A DNA stretch of 64,000 nt from assembly GCF_034702125.1 (NCBI RefSeq), contig NC_085869.1, positions 49,054,197-49,118,196 of the forward strand. The letters are read 5' to 3'. The first letter of the stretch is position 1. The number at the start of each line of letters is the position of its first letter. The notes below the pieces were generated by a model. That model searched no databases. It saw only the letters and a list, made by a program, of their open reading frames with translations, and was not told the DNA's origin. This document shows, piece after piece, positions 34,101 to 58,329 of this stretch. A program made the translations under genes and the position numbers. Origin of the DNA: Engraulis encrasicolus. Its lineage: Eukaryota; Chordata; Actinopteri; Clupeiformes; Engraulidae.

Positions 34101-37027
34101 AGAAACTAAGGCAGATGTCCATTTATACACACCAAATGATGATATGTGAATGTTTGAACATTCCTTCTCTGTGTACCTGTGCCATCTTCCCTTTACCGTA
34201 CTTTAAAGAGATAATCAATGGCTACACTCTCATTTTCTACTCTAGCAGTGCATTTGAAGCAACAGCTGTGTCTTTTGTAGATAATGTATAAGTACGTCCC
34301 GTTGCAGTTACAGGTTCCACTACCAGAAGCACATCCTGATGATCCATGACAAGTCTATCTGGTCTGAAGGGAAAAGTGAAGGATGGAGATGGCCCATGAG
34401 GATGCAGGAAGTTCAGTTTCACCTCTCCAGTGCTCGGCATACATTCCTCAGCACATGCTAGCCACCAGTTGCCATCATATACAGCTACAACATACCCTTT
34501 GATGCTTGAAAATGTAACACATTCCTTTACTGAGCTCACAGTTTCAACTCTGCCTTCTCTGAATGCTGAAAATGGCCTAACTTCCACTGTGTCCATTGAC
34601 AATGGGCAGAAGCTGTGTAGTTTTTGAGTACCTGGAATAGTTCTTGCAGATTCAAACCTTTTCAACAGGTTCTCAGCTTCATGATGGTACATCTCTGTTG
34701 TGGCAAACTGGCAATGGATGTTCTTGACATTATCCTTGACTGACTCCCTTGAACCAGGAGCGTTTTTAAAACTATAGTTTTGTAATTCAAGATGCTATTC
34801 AATCATTTCACTGGAACAACCAGTGCAGGCCACAATCCATCCATTTGTATGCTACTACCAAGATCACTTGAAACTGGGAAAAAAATCTGTTTTGTTGTTA
34901 TTTCAGACTGCAACATTCATGATACAATTGCTGTACATCTGTTTCAGAAGCTCCTAATTCAGTTCCTCAGTGACACTTCATCAATGACAGAACGTCCAAA
35001 GAAGATCCTATATTTTTTCTGATGGCTGTGCTGCACAATATAAGAACCTTAAAAACACAACAAATTTGTGCCACCACGAGGCAGATTTTCACATACCTGC
35101 AGAGTGGCACTTTTTTTGCCACATCACATGGCAAAGGTCCATGTGATGGCGTTGGGAGGGACAGTTAAATGGCTTGCTGCACGAGCAAGTCTGCAACGTC
35201 CTATTGACAATTAAATTGTAACGCCATACCAACTGTTTGAATTTGTCAAAGATAATGTCAAGAACATCCATTGCCAGTTTGCCACAACAGAGATGTACCA
35301 TCATGAAGCTGAGAACCTGTCGAAAAGGTTTGAATCTGCAAGAACTATTCTAGGTACTCAAAAACTACACAGCTTCTGCCCATTGTCAATGGACACAGTG
35401 GAAGTTAGGCCATTTTCAGCATTCAGAGAAGGCAGAGTTGAAAGAGTGAGCTCAGTAAAGGAATGTGTTACATTTTCAAGCATCAAAGGGTATATTGTAG
35501 CTGTATATGATGGCAACTGGTGGCTAGCATGTGCTGAGGAATGTATGCCGAGCACTGGAGAGGTGAAACTGAACTTCCTGCATCCTCATGGGCCATCTCC
35601 ATCCTTCACTTTTCCCTTCAGACCAGATAGACTTGTCATGGATCATCAGGATGTGCTTCTGGTAGTGGAACCTGTAACTGCAACGGGACGTACTTATACA
35701 TTATCTACAAAAGACACAGCTGCTGCTTCAAATGCACTGGGAGAGTAGAAAATGAGAGTGTAGCCATTGATTATCTCTTTAAAGTACGGTAAAGGGAAGA
35801 TGGCACAGGTACACAGAGAAGGAATGTTCAAACATTCACATATCATCATTTGGTGTGTATAAATGGACATCTGCCTTAGTTTCTGAAACCTGGGACCATG
35901 GACACTGACCATTTTTGTTTTGTTTTTGTTTTGTCATGTGATGCTACTATGGTATTACCATATTATTAGTAAGTGGTCTGTATGATGCCATATTTGTGAG
36001 TCAACTTCTTTCTGAAATGAATAACAAACCGAACACCAGCATTTTAGGTGCTGCTCATGACATTGCCGGCTACGTTTGGACAAGGAACTGGCCATTTTAA
36101 AATATACGTTTTTTAGATATTCAATTTTTAATTTTTCAATTTATCATAATTCATATTCTGAGAGTAGTTGTATTCCAAGGTGACTGTGTAATATGTAGAG
36201 CCAGAAAAGAGCTTTCAAACAACACCACAGGCATCTTTTTGTGACTAACACTGACTGATATATTCAAGGCTGAATGTATAGTGTCCTACCCTCACATGTG
36301 AACCTTTCCTAGTCTGTTTCTCCCTTAATATTAGTGTCAGATTCAAACCAATGCAGTTCTGGGGTGCTACCTTGCTACTGAAAAGGCACACCAAGTATGA
36401 TTGAAATCCGGGTCGGTCGGGTCCCAAAGTGTCTGATTTCACGTGAAATGACCCTTTACATTATGCTATAGAGCAGATATACATCAGGTTATACAGCTAG
36501 CAAACTCTTAGCTGCCTCTCTATCTCTTATACAGATGACTGTGACTTGGTATGTTAACTGTTGAAAATGTAACAATTATTGAGAGTTATAATATCTCTAT
36601 CTATTCATATCTCTATTTGTCTTTCTCTCTACCCTATTCACCCTCTTCTCTCTCTGTCTCTCTCTCTCTCTGTCTCTCTCTCTCTCTCTCTCTCCCCCAG
36701 CCACTGAGCTGCAACATTGAGAAGCTGGTGAACATCAGCCCAGTGCCCACAGCTAAGGGCACCTATGTGCCGCCGAGGCCCCCCGCCAGCACCAGCTCCT
36801 CGGCGGGCAGCTTCGACACGCTGATGGCCCGTCTGTCGCAGCTGCACCCGCAGGTGGGCAGGCAGGAGATAGTGGAGGCCCTGCTGGAGCTGCGGGCCCA
36901 GCACAGCGGCACCCTGAGCGGCCTGCCCATACGCACCATCGTGGAGATGGCCTCTGCACTCCTCACCACCACACAGGAGGTCTCCGCAGGAGCAGCAGGA
37001 GCCACGGCCACACTGGCCTCCCACTGA
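13111..37027 (+). CDS. rbm44: RNA-binding motif protein 44-like, 16 coding exons
   Basis: The spliced product of about 1040 residues would bind RNA through one RRM. In mammals RBM44 is a germ-cell protein reported at intercellular bridges; a germline role here is inferred from that. Phases match across every intron, giving a start MWCPRPFVQPF, a Cys-rich patch (CCCPAGCSSCALC, about residues 140-152), a long low-complexity Ser/Thr/Pro/Ala exon (about residues 168-594), a charged helical part (EFLRLKRVEEEFELFK) and an RRM at about 805-880 (CQLRVTNL as RNP2-like strand, then TGSVMLSS). The C-terminus contains LMARLSQLHPQ and GLPIRTIVEMASALL. Length agrees with mammalian RBM44, about 1050 residues. 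The RRM exon at 32675 has an apparent one-base deletion that breaks the frame, so this allele or assembly would yield a truncated protein unless the base is an error. Start chosen: first ATG in frame in exon 2, with A at -3. The next gene, itgb5, follows on the same strand. Confidence 0.83.
13304..13364. repeat. Short repeat, inverted copy of the 7369 core
   Basis: AGCCTGGTTAGCCAGCC with the following GGTCGCTAGGGGCGTCTAG shares the CTAGACGCCCCTAGCGACCG core with 7369-7448 in opposite orientation. It lies in rbm44 intron 2. Confidence 0.5.
13494..13560 (+). CDS. rbm44: rbm44 exon 3
   Basis: Acceptor TATCCCTACAG, donor CACAG|GTTGGT. It reads GHSHVNPPYWTRSISNK in the frame set by exon 2 and leaves two bases. 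The donor is weaker than the others in the gene. Confidence 0.72.
13920..14270. mobile_element. Non-autonomous hAT-like element, 351 bp
   Basis: It starts TAGAGCATGACA and ends TGTCATCCTCTA, imperfect inverted repeats. The 8-bp duplication CTCCTCAC is exact (13912-13919 and 14271-14278). The body is a degenerate CCCGTCCC / CTCCCGCTC array. It inserted into DIRS-like sequence in rbm44 intron 3. Confidence 0.87.
14271..16440 (+). mobile_element. DIRS-like retrotransposon fragment with decayed ORF1
   Basis: Open segments at 15152-15784 and 15789-16211 read through a gag-like ORF1. The second includes LRLNLSSMPNKDRSVLLDLP followed by LFPEGLLG, resembling the W-NLS-KDK--LLD-P-SP-GLFG block I associate with fish DIRS ORF1 proteins. 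A stop and frame changes separate the segments, and no reverse transcriptase or recombinase part is present, so only a 5' fragment remains. A ~187-bp unit (containing TGCACAGCAGTTTTCCTGG and CAGCGCTGC) is present twice in tandem; the first copy is split by the transposon at 14322-14931. Family assignment is from memory of motifs, not a search. Confidence 0.62.
14322..14931. mobile_element. 610-bp MITE with TTAC target duplication
   Basis: AGCCTGTTCCCACTTTG at the left is matched by CAAAGTGGGAACGGGCCT at the right. TTAC flanks both ends (14318-14321 and 14932-14935). Removing it restores a sequence that matches the uninterrupted second copy at 15115-15125 (GTGCCTACTGCACAG), confirming both borders. 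It has no transposase. The superfamily is uncertain. Confidence 0.87.
16493..16909. mobile_element. Non-autonomous hAT element, 417 bp
   Basis: Ends TAGGGCTGGGTATCG and TTTTACCCAGTCCTA are inverted repeats, with internal GATTCGATT / ATCGATT arrays typical of this vertebrate family. The flanking 8-mers GTGAAGAA (16485-16492) and GTTAAGAA (16910-16917) differ at one base, so it is slightly aged. Confidence 0.83.
17031..17137 (+). CDS. rbm44: rbm44 exon 4
   Basis: Acceptor TGCTTTCCAG, donor CCAGG|GTAATG. It reads ALYNLVKSSPGLKL, then GAWYFSLPKKDRNLIQ, in phase with exon 3 and leaving one base. Confidence 0.75.
17284..17462. repeat. Imperfect palindrome with GAAACATGTCAGGTGAAAGA arms
   Basis: The left tip ATCTTTTTACCTGACATG pairs with CATGTCAGGTGAAAGATAAC at the right. 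Inner blocks TTCATCAGAGGGTCAC and GTGACCCTTTGATGAA also pair. It belongs to the same motif class (TGATGAAGG...GAAAC) as the palindromes at 10501 and 60625. It lies in rbm44 intron 4. Confidence 0.7.
17551..17637 (+). CDS. rbm44: rbm44 exon 5
   Basis: Acceptor TTCTTTGGCAG, donor AAGC|GTAAGT. It reads GEGGLFTFLLSHPGLTVSEQ then AGQQVVHVK, in phase and leaving one base. Confidence 0.76.
17746..17791 (+). CDS. rbm44: rbm44 exon 6
   Basis: Acceptor TTTCTTGCAG, donor AATAC|GTATGT. It reads EEVGPAVAMTSDLN and leaves two bases, which only fit an exon of the phase found at 26004. Confidence 0.68.
19888..20884. repeat. Left arm of ~1-kb inverted repeat in rbm44 intron 6
   Basis: The arm begins TAGGCTAGTGACAATGG and is the near-identical reverse complement of 24980-25965 except at the outermost ~30 bases. 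It carries an open segment read to the right (LENAVTPPTSNALQLAHQN...), and the right arm carries the same peptide on the minus strand. The protein family is not recognised. Confidence 0.85.
20885..23490. other. Interior of inverted-repeat region, unidentified repeat-like DNA
   Basis: No gene is supported. TATATATATTTATATATTTC at 20884 is followed by a second copy of the CATCTGTAGG...AAGCTGGAAAA block seen at about 20672-20705, so there is a local duplication at the arm boundary. Confidence 0.4.
23719..24167 (+). mobile_element. tRNA-derived SINE, itself split by a hAT element
   Basis: The tRNA-like head (GTGGCCTAGTGGTTAGAG, with B-box GGTTCAAATCC) is followed by a body with CTTGAGCAAGGCACC and a tail AAGTCGCTTTGAATAAAAT ending in (TGTAA)n. 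GAAGACA flanks it at 23712-23718 and 24168-24174, a target duplication from retroposition. It sits inside the LINE relic. Confidence 0.88.
23744..23951. mobile_element. Non-autonomous hAT element, 208 bp, inside a SINE
   Basis: Ends CAGTGTTTCCCAACC and GGTTGGGAAACACTG are exact inverted repeats. The 8-bp duplication GCCTAGTG is exact (23736-23743 and 23952-23959). Same family as 43836-44042 and 8597-9189. Confidence 0.93.
24980..25965. repeat. Right arm of ~1-kb inverted repeat in rbm44 intron 6
   Basis: It is the reverse complement of 19888-20884, ending GTCACTAGCCTA only about 38 bases before rbm44 exon 7. With the left arm it encloses about 4.1 kb. It may be the ends of one DNA transposon with very long inverted repeats, or an inverted duplication. 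Confidence 0.85.
26004..26119 (+). CDS. rbm44: rbm44 exon 7 (Cys-rich)
   Basis: Acceptor AATATCCAG, donor ACAG|GTCAGA. It reads RMPTFYGVSQCCCPAGCSSC followed by ALCIGPPPVVG. Its 116 nt restore the phase between exon 6 (two bases over) and exon 8 (needs one), which is strong support. The clustered cysteines could bind a metal; that is inference. Confidence 0.74.
26120..27025. other. rbm44 intron 7, left part
   Basis: No transposon border or other gene is recognised between the exon 7 donor and the hAT-like element at 27032. Confidence 0.4.
27032..27418. mobile_element. Small TIR element with CAGGGTTCCCAC ends, 387 bp
   Basis: CAGGGTTCCCAC and GTGGGAACCCTG are inverted repeats. AAAGCT flanks both sides (27026-27031 and 27419-27424), a 6-bp match rather than a full 8. 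The inside is rich in TGCTTGAAA motifs. It is hAT-like by its ends, but the superfamily is not certain. Confidence 0.75.
27535..28814 (+). CDS. rbm44: rbm44 exon 8 (large low-complexity exon)
   Basis: This 1280-nt exon follows GCCTCACACAG and ends CACAAG|GTATTC. It codes about 426 residues rich in Ser, Thr, Pro, Ala and Gln with no known domain, and ends IFMTDLDFVHK. A single large exon coding the disordered middle of the protein matches my understanding of RBM44 genes. The 40% or so of the protein it encodes is the part least likely to be conserved. Confidence 0.85.
29241..29317 (+). CDS. rbm44: rbm44 exon 9
   Basis: Acceptor CCCTTTGCAG, donor AAATG|GTAAAA. It reads EFLRLKRVEEEFELFKARQM, a charged, probably helical segment. 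Confidence 0.86.
29455..29583 (+). CDS. rbm44: rbm44 exon 10
   Basis: Acceptor GTTTTTTTTCAG, donor CAGGG|GTGAGA. It reads GCECGERWKESELKLLALQY then SMCKEHCWRRYL. Cys and His residues in CGCECGERW...CKEHCW could be structural. Confidence 0.87.
29877..30051 (+). CDS. rbm44: rbm44 exon 11
   Basis: Acceptor TTCACGTCAG, donor GCACAG|GTACGC. It reads LVESLHVLEETYSQMRRRLL and on to LNTHTLYTPAQ. Its last ~35 bases and the donor are duplicated about 154 bp downstream in the intron (30171-30232). Confidence 0.86.
30171..30232 (+). repeat. Copy of rbm44 exon 11 tail and donor within intron 11
   Basis: GGCTCAACACAGACACACTC ... GGCACAG|GTATGCCAAACCTG repeats the exon 11 end GGCTCAACACACACACTC ... AGCACAG|GTACGCCAAACCTG. 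It retains a GT donor. Reading through from exon 11 meets TAA within ten codons. Confidence 0.8.
30233..31143 (+). mobile_element. tRNA-derived SINE interrupted by a Harbinger-like MITE
   Basis: The head CTGTGGCCTAATGGTTAGAG lies at 30233 and the tail GATGCTTTGGATAAAAGCG with (TGTAA)n lies at 31100-31135. The 706-bp MITE at 30283-30988 splits it after the B-box region. Same SINE type as 23719-24167. Confidence 0.8.
30283..30988. mobile_element. Harbinger-like MITE, 706 bp, TTA target duplication
   Basis: Ends AGCTAGATTTATGCTT and AAGTCTAATCTGACCT are imperfect inverted repeats, with TTA on each side (30280-30282 and 30989-30991). A 701-bp copy in the opposite orientation, also flanked by TTA, is at 45931-46631. 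A 3-bp TTA duplication fits PIF/Harbinger. No transposase is present. Confidence 0.85.
31535..31637 (+). CDS. rbm44: rbm44 exon 12
   Basis: Acceptor TTTTGTGCAG, donor GCTG|GTAAGC. It reads HAECKAAASHTKPEDARSSK, a low-complexity linker, and leaves one base. Confidence 0.8.
31979..32113 (+). CDS. rbm44: rbm44 exon 13
   Basis: Acceptor ATCTCCACAG, donor GCAG|GTATGC. It reads VNEEGGNVTNEAWFDAEEDL and on to RLRKAMENERSG, an acidic then basic stretch just before the RRM. Confidence 0.86.
32456..32526 (+). CDS. rbm44: rbm44 exon 14 (RRM, first strand and helix)
   Basis: Acceptor CTGCTGCAG, donor GAG|GTCATC. It reads RKISCQLRVTNLHQDVTE; CQLRVTNL is the RNP2-like first beta strand of the RRM. Confidence 0.88.
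32675..32744 (+). CDS. rbm44: rbm44 exon 15 (RRM), with apparent 1-base frameshift
   Basis: Acceptor CTCTTTCCAG, donor ACCAG|GTAAAT. The first part, EDLLARFE, is in phase with exon 14. After GAGAA at 32696-32700 the family-like reading continues in another frame (YQPKEVCITVLNKT), which is the phase exon 16 needs. The 70-nt exon is one base short of the expected 71. The simplest explanation is a lost A in a run of As. As written, the frame reaches a stop in this exon after about 11 altered codons. Confidence 0.85.
32936..33188 (+). CDS. rbm44: rbm44 exon 16 (end of RRM, linker)
   Basis: Acceptor TCCCCAAAG, donor CCCAGA|GTAAGT. It reads TGSVMLSSPDIAEAAMRDL (third strand and second helix of the RRM) and GQPLQISH (last strand), then a Ser/Pro/Thr linker. 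Confidence 0.87.
34237..34692 (-). pseudogene. Transposon protein C-terminal fragment, left-arm copy
   Basis: A 151-codon open segment starts MYHHEAENLLKRFESARTI and differs from the right-arm copy at few residues. It includes VAVYDGNWWLACAEECMPS. It lacks the upstream part present before the right-arm copy, so it is a fragment duplicated with the inverted arm. The family is not recognised. Confidence 0.7.
34895..35748 (+). pseudogene. Transposon-encoded protein fragment, right-arm copy
   Basis: The + strand reads RPKKILYFFSDGCAAQYKNL, then NLCHHEADFHIPAEWHFF, then, after shifts near 35110-35240, the 151-codon segment MYHHEAENLSKRFESARTI to SNALGE ending at 35748. The D of SDG followed by a conserved WHFF block resembles proteins repeated in fish genomes, perhaps with a nuclease-like fold; I cannot name the family. 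The frame is broken in the spacer, so it is not functional. Confidence 0.6.
36600..36696 (+). repeat. Pyrimidine-rich (CT)n tract before rbm44 exon 17
   Basis: TCTCTCTGTCTC repeats run into CCCCCAG, so this microsatellite forms the polypyrimidine tract of the last rbm44 acceptor. Confidence 0.9.
36701..37027 (+). CDS. rbm44: rbm44 exon 17 (last coding exon)
   Basis: Acceptor CTCTCCCCCAG, stop TGA at 37025-37027. It codes PLSCNIEKLVNISPVPTAKG, then LMARLSQLHPQVGRQEIVEA and GLPIRTIVEMASALL, a compact helical C-terminal segment that follows the RRM. A candidate poly(A) signal ATTAAA is at 37721. Confidence 0.87.
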   Translation, partial: PLSCNIEKLVNISPVPTAKGTYVPPRPPASTSSSAGSFDTLMARLSQLHPQVGRQEIVEALLELRAQHSGTLSGLPIRTIVEMASALLTTTQEVSAGAAGATATLASH

Positions 37028-39129
37028 CCTGAACTGAACCGGGGAAGACGAGGAGTGTTACAGATATGTACAATGACTGCTGGGGGAAATGTTTTTTTAT
37101 GTTGCACTGTGGTAGCTGGGAGAGGAATATATTGGAACTCATACGCATACGCACCCGCATGCACACACGCGTGCTTTCATTCGCACGCATGCACACAAGC
37201 AGATAATATGGTTGATGGCTGTTTATCAACCCAACCCTAAGTTTTCACAAGACAATTCACTACATTCAAAGGAAATGTTTATCCAGCTTCCTCTGTTCTA
37301 GATACTCAATTGTTTAAGATAAGATACTGTTCCACTGTTCCACATGATGCTGTGTTTTCTATATTCACTAGCTGCTGTTCTTGCATCCACAATGGGTAGA
37401 AAGCTCCAGAATGTGGGGCTGAAGAATGTTATATTTTAGTAGGTCTACAGATTTCGTTGTACTAGATACGTGTACAGTTGTTATGATAAAGCCTGTACTT
37501 ACTTTTTGTTTGTTTTCATAGATCTGTTAGATCAGGATCATTTATTAACTAATTTCATAAGGTGAACACTTAACATTGTTTAAAACTAGACTTAGATATA
37601 TACATTATACAGTATACCACTGTAACCCAGAAAGTGATTTTCTTACATGACCAGTTGTATTTACAGAGCCATATTTCGCCACAAGATGGCGCTGATATTT
37701 TACTTTTTGAGACATGTTCGATTAAAAGATATTGTAGTGAAATATTTACCCAGAGATGCAGTTTGTTTTTCCAGGGAAAAGGGTTATATCGCTCTGTTTC
37801 TGCACTTTTGATAATCTGGAACTCAACTTCTTTGGGGTTCTTTCCTATGTTTTATATATTTTGCTTATTCTTTATACACTCGATATTGATATTTCGTTAA
37901 TTAGATAATTACATGCTGTAATTAGTTGTGTTAATGCAAGGTATGAGTAGACTAGTTATACAGTGTGATGTGTGATCGGTGTAGGCTACAGTATTCTATT
38001 TTGGCACTTGTCAAGGACAATATAAGATCCAAGAGTATTGACACGTGGATCAGTGGATGCTTACTGGAGTGATGACAGCACTTGGATTTGTCGACACTTT
38101 CAAACCCTCTTCTCGGGAGGGCAGCAGTGCCTTGCTTTTGTTTCAAAGGCACTGGAGTCCCTCCAAACAGGTGGCCAACACATTGCTAAAACACTACCCA
38201 CATGACTGTTTTGACCATGGCAATGCTTGCCCAGTCAAGCCATGGTAAAACACACTTTACTTGGCAGGAGTCGACAGCCACTTGTTAAACCAGTTGCTAA
38301 GGTTTCACTCGACTGCTCCGACTAACGTCGGTGACATTTTAGTCCTAATTTAATTGTGGCACTATGCGCTCTGGCGCATATGGGTACGTGTAATGTTGTT
38401 GACTGTGGCTATCCAAGCTTACGCTCTGTTGTCACGCTCGGGTCTCTTGAACTAACCGATTGAGTTAGGTTGTCTGACTCATTTCGTGGTGAACACCAAT
38501 TTTTAATCTGGTAAACAAATGAAAGGGTTAAAAAGGCGCCTTGCCCATGGCTCCGTGGTCATTCTCCGTCCCTCTACTTCCATATGGGCGGAGCCTTCTG
38601 GAATACGCGCAGAGCTGAACTCAAACTTCGGGAGTGAAAACAGAAGAGTACAATGGAAGGCAACCTTTGCGGTATTTGACGATTTTCTCATTCGGAAAAC
38701 ATTATTATGAAGACGCGTGCACTGCCACATATATTGCATGGATGACGGATAAACTCGACATTTTGTCAAAAATGGCAACTGCAATGGAGTGTGTTCGAGA
38801 CGCGACACTGTAGCGCTGTAATCACTTTGGATTAAGTTACTCTCAAACAAACTCGCTTGTTCCGAGGCAATACGAACAAGTATACTTTCCCCATGACAAG
38901 CATTCGTTCCTGACCGTGCTTTGTTGAGATGTCTACGACAGGGTAGCGACATTCACCGGAGTCGATGGACACAGAGATGTGCTCCGAGTTCCCCACAGAC
39001 CGACCGACAGGACGGAGAGAATGCCTGGCGTGATTTGTCCTGCTTGGTGAAGAGTCTTTGTCGGTGGCGCATTCAGAGCCAAAGCCGCATTTCATGGAAT
39101 TATTTCAAGAAACACAAATGTGGAATATC
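37028..39129 (+). other. rbm44 3' UTR, spacer and itgb5 5' region
   Basis: The first part should be rbm44 3' UTR, with ATTAAA at 37721-37726 as a possible poly(A) signal. The rest leads into the itgb5 promoter and 5' UTR. I find no clear TATA box or repeat boundary. Open segments at 38503-38952 (-) and 38921-39247 (+) are not recognised, and the latter overlaps itgb5 exon 1 out of frame. Confidence 0.45.
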
Positions 39130-55193
<16,064 letters not shown>

Positions 55194-55357
55194 GTGAGTC
55201 AAGTCGAGTGATACTGCCTAGTAAAAATAGACAAACCCGCATAGTGGCAGACTCCAGACCTCAAGATTGGAGAGGCGGTGCGTCAAGTCGAGTTATATCG
55301 CCTAGTAAAATAGACAAACCCGCCTCTTGGCAGACCTTAAGATCGGAGAGGCGGTGA
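55194..55357 (+). repeat. Two extra copies of itgb5 exon 9 tail and donor
   Basis: GACCTCAAGATTGGAGAGAC|GGTGAGTC of the exon (55173) recurs at 55257 (GGTGCGTC) and 55333 (GACCTTAAGATCGGAGAG, GGTGAGTA), with the intron part CTAGTAAAA-TAGACAAACCC repeated as well. Reading through from exon 9 stops at TGA within six codons. Confidence 0.85.
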
Positions 55358-56870
55358 GTAGCAGTGGTAACCTGGCCAAGGGGCTCTGAAGGAAATAAAA
55401 GGAGCAGCATTTAAGTGATCTATGCCATAGTTTGGATTCCAGATAGCCTAGTAAACTAGCCCCCACCCGCCAGTGGCCAAAATTATTTTTGCTTTTGAGT
55501 GGGTCTAGCCAATCACAATAATCAATAATCAGCCAATAATCACACACTTTTAATCTATGCATGCAAAGCGCACAGGGTTATGAGGGAGTGACGACAAAGC
55601 GTTAACAACGGGTTGTTCCCATCAACAATCTTCCGATGTCTAATTGATCGGGGGCCAGACTAAATATTCACATTTCATCTCACATTTAGGCTGGTTTACC
55701 AGGCTAGATTCCAGAGACATTCTGTGCTCTCTTGTGCCACAGTTTAGACTGCTGATCTGAGATCGGCAGCCAGTGGAGACCTTCTTGTGAAAGGTCATGT
55801 GCGATTGATAAATCCCTGCAGTAGGCCTCCTACGGCATCATGGCCATGCATGCCGGCGCTGCCTTGCATCATGTGCGTTGTTGCGTAATGCACAGACTGG
55901 AGAGCCGGTGAACACACACACACCACACATCTACGCTCGCGCACACGCATATCTACACACACATCTACAAACACACACACACACACACATACACACACAC
56001 ACACACACTCATATCTACACACACATATCTATGCACACATACACACAGACATACTAATACACACACGCACATCTACACACACCTATGCACATACACGCTT
56101 ATCTACATCTACACACACACACACATGGCTTGCCAGGCTGGAAGGTGGAAGTTAAATTAATTCAGTGAGTTGAGGGAGTTAGGAGGCCACTCTGAACAAC
56201 TGGGCCTTGTTACCCGGTGGAGTCTCTTGCTGGCCACTTATCTCCAAAGTGTAGAGTTCCTGCTCCATTTGCACACATGTAACGTGGCCGGCCGGCCAGG
56301 GAGCCCACACGGAATGAAACGTTCCCGCTCTTTCAAGAGCTGTTGGCTGGTGACCCAGTCTGCTTAGCTGCAGCTGAAGCGGTGTGCCTCAATAGAGCTC
56401 AGGCTGGGCAGGTCTCATATTTTATCGTAGCGTCTGAAGCGGTTTGTCATAAGAATGTCTTATATTGTTTTGGAATGATCAGATTTTAAGAGAATACCTC
56501 TTCAAAGTCTAAAACGTAGACAAAATAACTGCTATCCGTCACAGGCTCAAATCAGTTTTTATAACCCCTGTAAAAAAAATGTAGGGGGCCTAGTGTTAGA
56601 GTTGCTTTATTACAGTGCTGGTTTTATCAGTGTGTCGGGTGTCTGTTTGCGTTGTGGGTAGTACATTGATTACGTTTATATTAGTGCAATAAAGAAATTA
56701 CTGCATCGGCTATCAAATTCCACTCCTTGAGAGCTAACGCAGCCATTTGAACTGGAGTTACTGGCGCGACACCCGCTCTGTCTTGCGTTTTGTTTGGAGA
56801 CAAACAGAAATAAAAACAGGAGCTGAAAGTGCTGATGGGGGACAGAAGGCGGTCAGTAGGGTGTCCTGTG
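55358..56870 (+). other. itgb5 intron 9, start
   Basis: No further exon is seen. A degenerate CA/CATCTA array lies at about 55910-56130. The rest is unremarkable. Confidence 0.5.
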
Positions 56871-57061
56871 GTAATAGCCAGACAGACAGACAGACAGACA
56901 GATAGATATATAGCAGAGACGACTTGATGCATCAGCAGCTTGTGGTCCAGGAATCCCCTGAGGCGTCTGGCTGTCCTCCTCCTGCTGCTGCTGCTGCTGC
57001 TGCTGTCTTCCTTAGTGATAACACGCCGTCTAGCCCCTGTGACCCAGTGTCCTCCCCCAAA

Positions 57062-57207
<146 letters not shown>

Positions 57208-57454
57208 TCCACCCCTACCCCCAGCTGTTGTGTATCCTCATGCACTTTGGCCTAGAACCCTGCTCACCTCGCCTCCCGTATGGGCGAGGACTATTAGGTT
57301 TGCCATGAGTGTAGAATGTTTGTCTAAAGATGTTTTACTAGTCATGTATTTGCTGATCCTGGCTGCCGAATGGGGCAAGGAGGAGTATTATCATGTGTGA
57401 TGGTGTGCTACTTTAACTAAGATGTTCTTACCAATGACTTATAAAAGAAGGACT

Positions 57455-57790
57455 TTTACATTTACATTACATTACACTTAGCTGACACTTATTCTATTCG
57501 AAACGACTTGGTTATTTCATACGGTATTAGTTACAATCTGGACTCAGGAGCAATGCAGGGCAGTGGTGTAGTCTACTTTTTATGGTTGGTATACTGTATA
57601 TTTGAGCATTTTTTTGAAGTGGGTATACTATACATTTGTGCTATTCTAAATAATGGATCAATCAATTATAAGTGGGTGTAATGAAATCCCTGAAATTTTG
57701 AAGTGGGTATACTCTGTATACCTGCCTTCTACGTAGACTACACCACTGATGCAGGGTTAGGTGCCTTGCTTAAGGGCACCATTTCTGAAA
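57455..57790 (-). mobile_element. tRNA-type SINE fragment, split by a hAT element
   Basis: Reverse-oriented tail (ACATTACATTACACTTAGCT) at 57461 and the GGTGCCTTGCTTAAGGGCAC block at 57760 belong to one SINE, interrupted by 57561-57748. The tRNA head seems missing. Confidence 0.72.
57561..57748. mobile_element. Non-autonomous hAT element, 188 bp
   Basis: Ends CAGTGGTGTAGTCTAC and GTAGACTACACCACTG are exact inverted repeats. The 8-bp duplication ATGCAGGG is exact (57553-57560 and 57749-57756). Confidence 0.93.
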
Positions 57791-58329
57791 ATGTTTTGCA
57801 GTATAAATGTTTAAGCAAGCTGCAAACTATAAAATAGGTGACATCAACTGATCATAGAGCACATCATTCAATGGGGTACACAGCAAGGGGGAAGTTGGTT
57901 GTGTGTGTGTTTGGTTAACAATTACTCTTTTATCCCCTACAAAAGATACGTCACCCCTCAATTACGCACTCTAATTACTAGCAAAACCTGCTATGATGAT
58001 TCCCTGCAGTATCCATGGCAATAGCGCTCAGAACATTCCGGTCACTTGTTTAGTATTATCCAGTTTGTGATGAGGGCCTCCATAAACTATACAGTGAGAG
58101 AATGTAATGGCTCTCGCTCTCTCTCTCTCCCTCTCTCTCTCACACATACGCACACTCACTCTTTCTCTCCTTTTTCTCTCCCTCTCTCCCCATACACAAA
58201 AGGCCCACAGTATGCTAAAGGTCTTTCTCCTGTGAGCATATGCTCTCCTCTGCCTTGGCCCTCTAATGGGGCATCCTCATTACACGCTGCCACACAGAGA
58301 GAGCAGCTCTGACGGCACCTAGAAGCCCA

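Larger units (their letters stand above)
33530..36454. mobile_element. 2.9-kb element with ~1.2-kb terminal inverted repeats
   Basis: The arms 33530-34740 and 35245-36454 are near-identical reverse complements around a 504-bp spacer. The outer tips read GGGTCATTTCACGTGAAATC and its complement, and TTTA flanks both sides (33526-33529 and 36455-36458), suggesting a 3-4 bp target duplication. The spacer plus right arm carries a decayed + strand coding region (YFFSDGCAAQYKNLK near 35012, then a 151-codon open segment at 35293). The left arm carries the mirror image. It fills rbm44 intron 16. Confidence 0.88.

Noticed and set aside
36551..36700. Upstream part of the open frame that runs into rbm44 exon 17
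   Set aside because: It is intron sequence before the CCCCCAG acceptor; only 36701 onward is coding.
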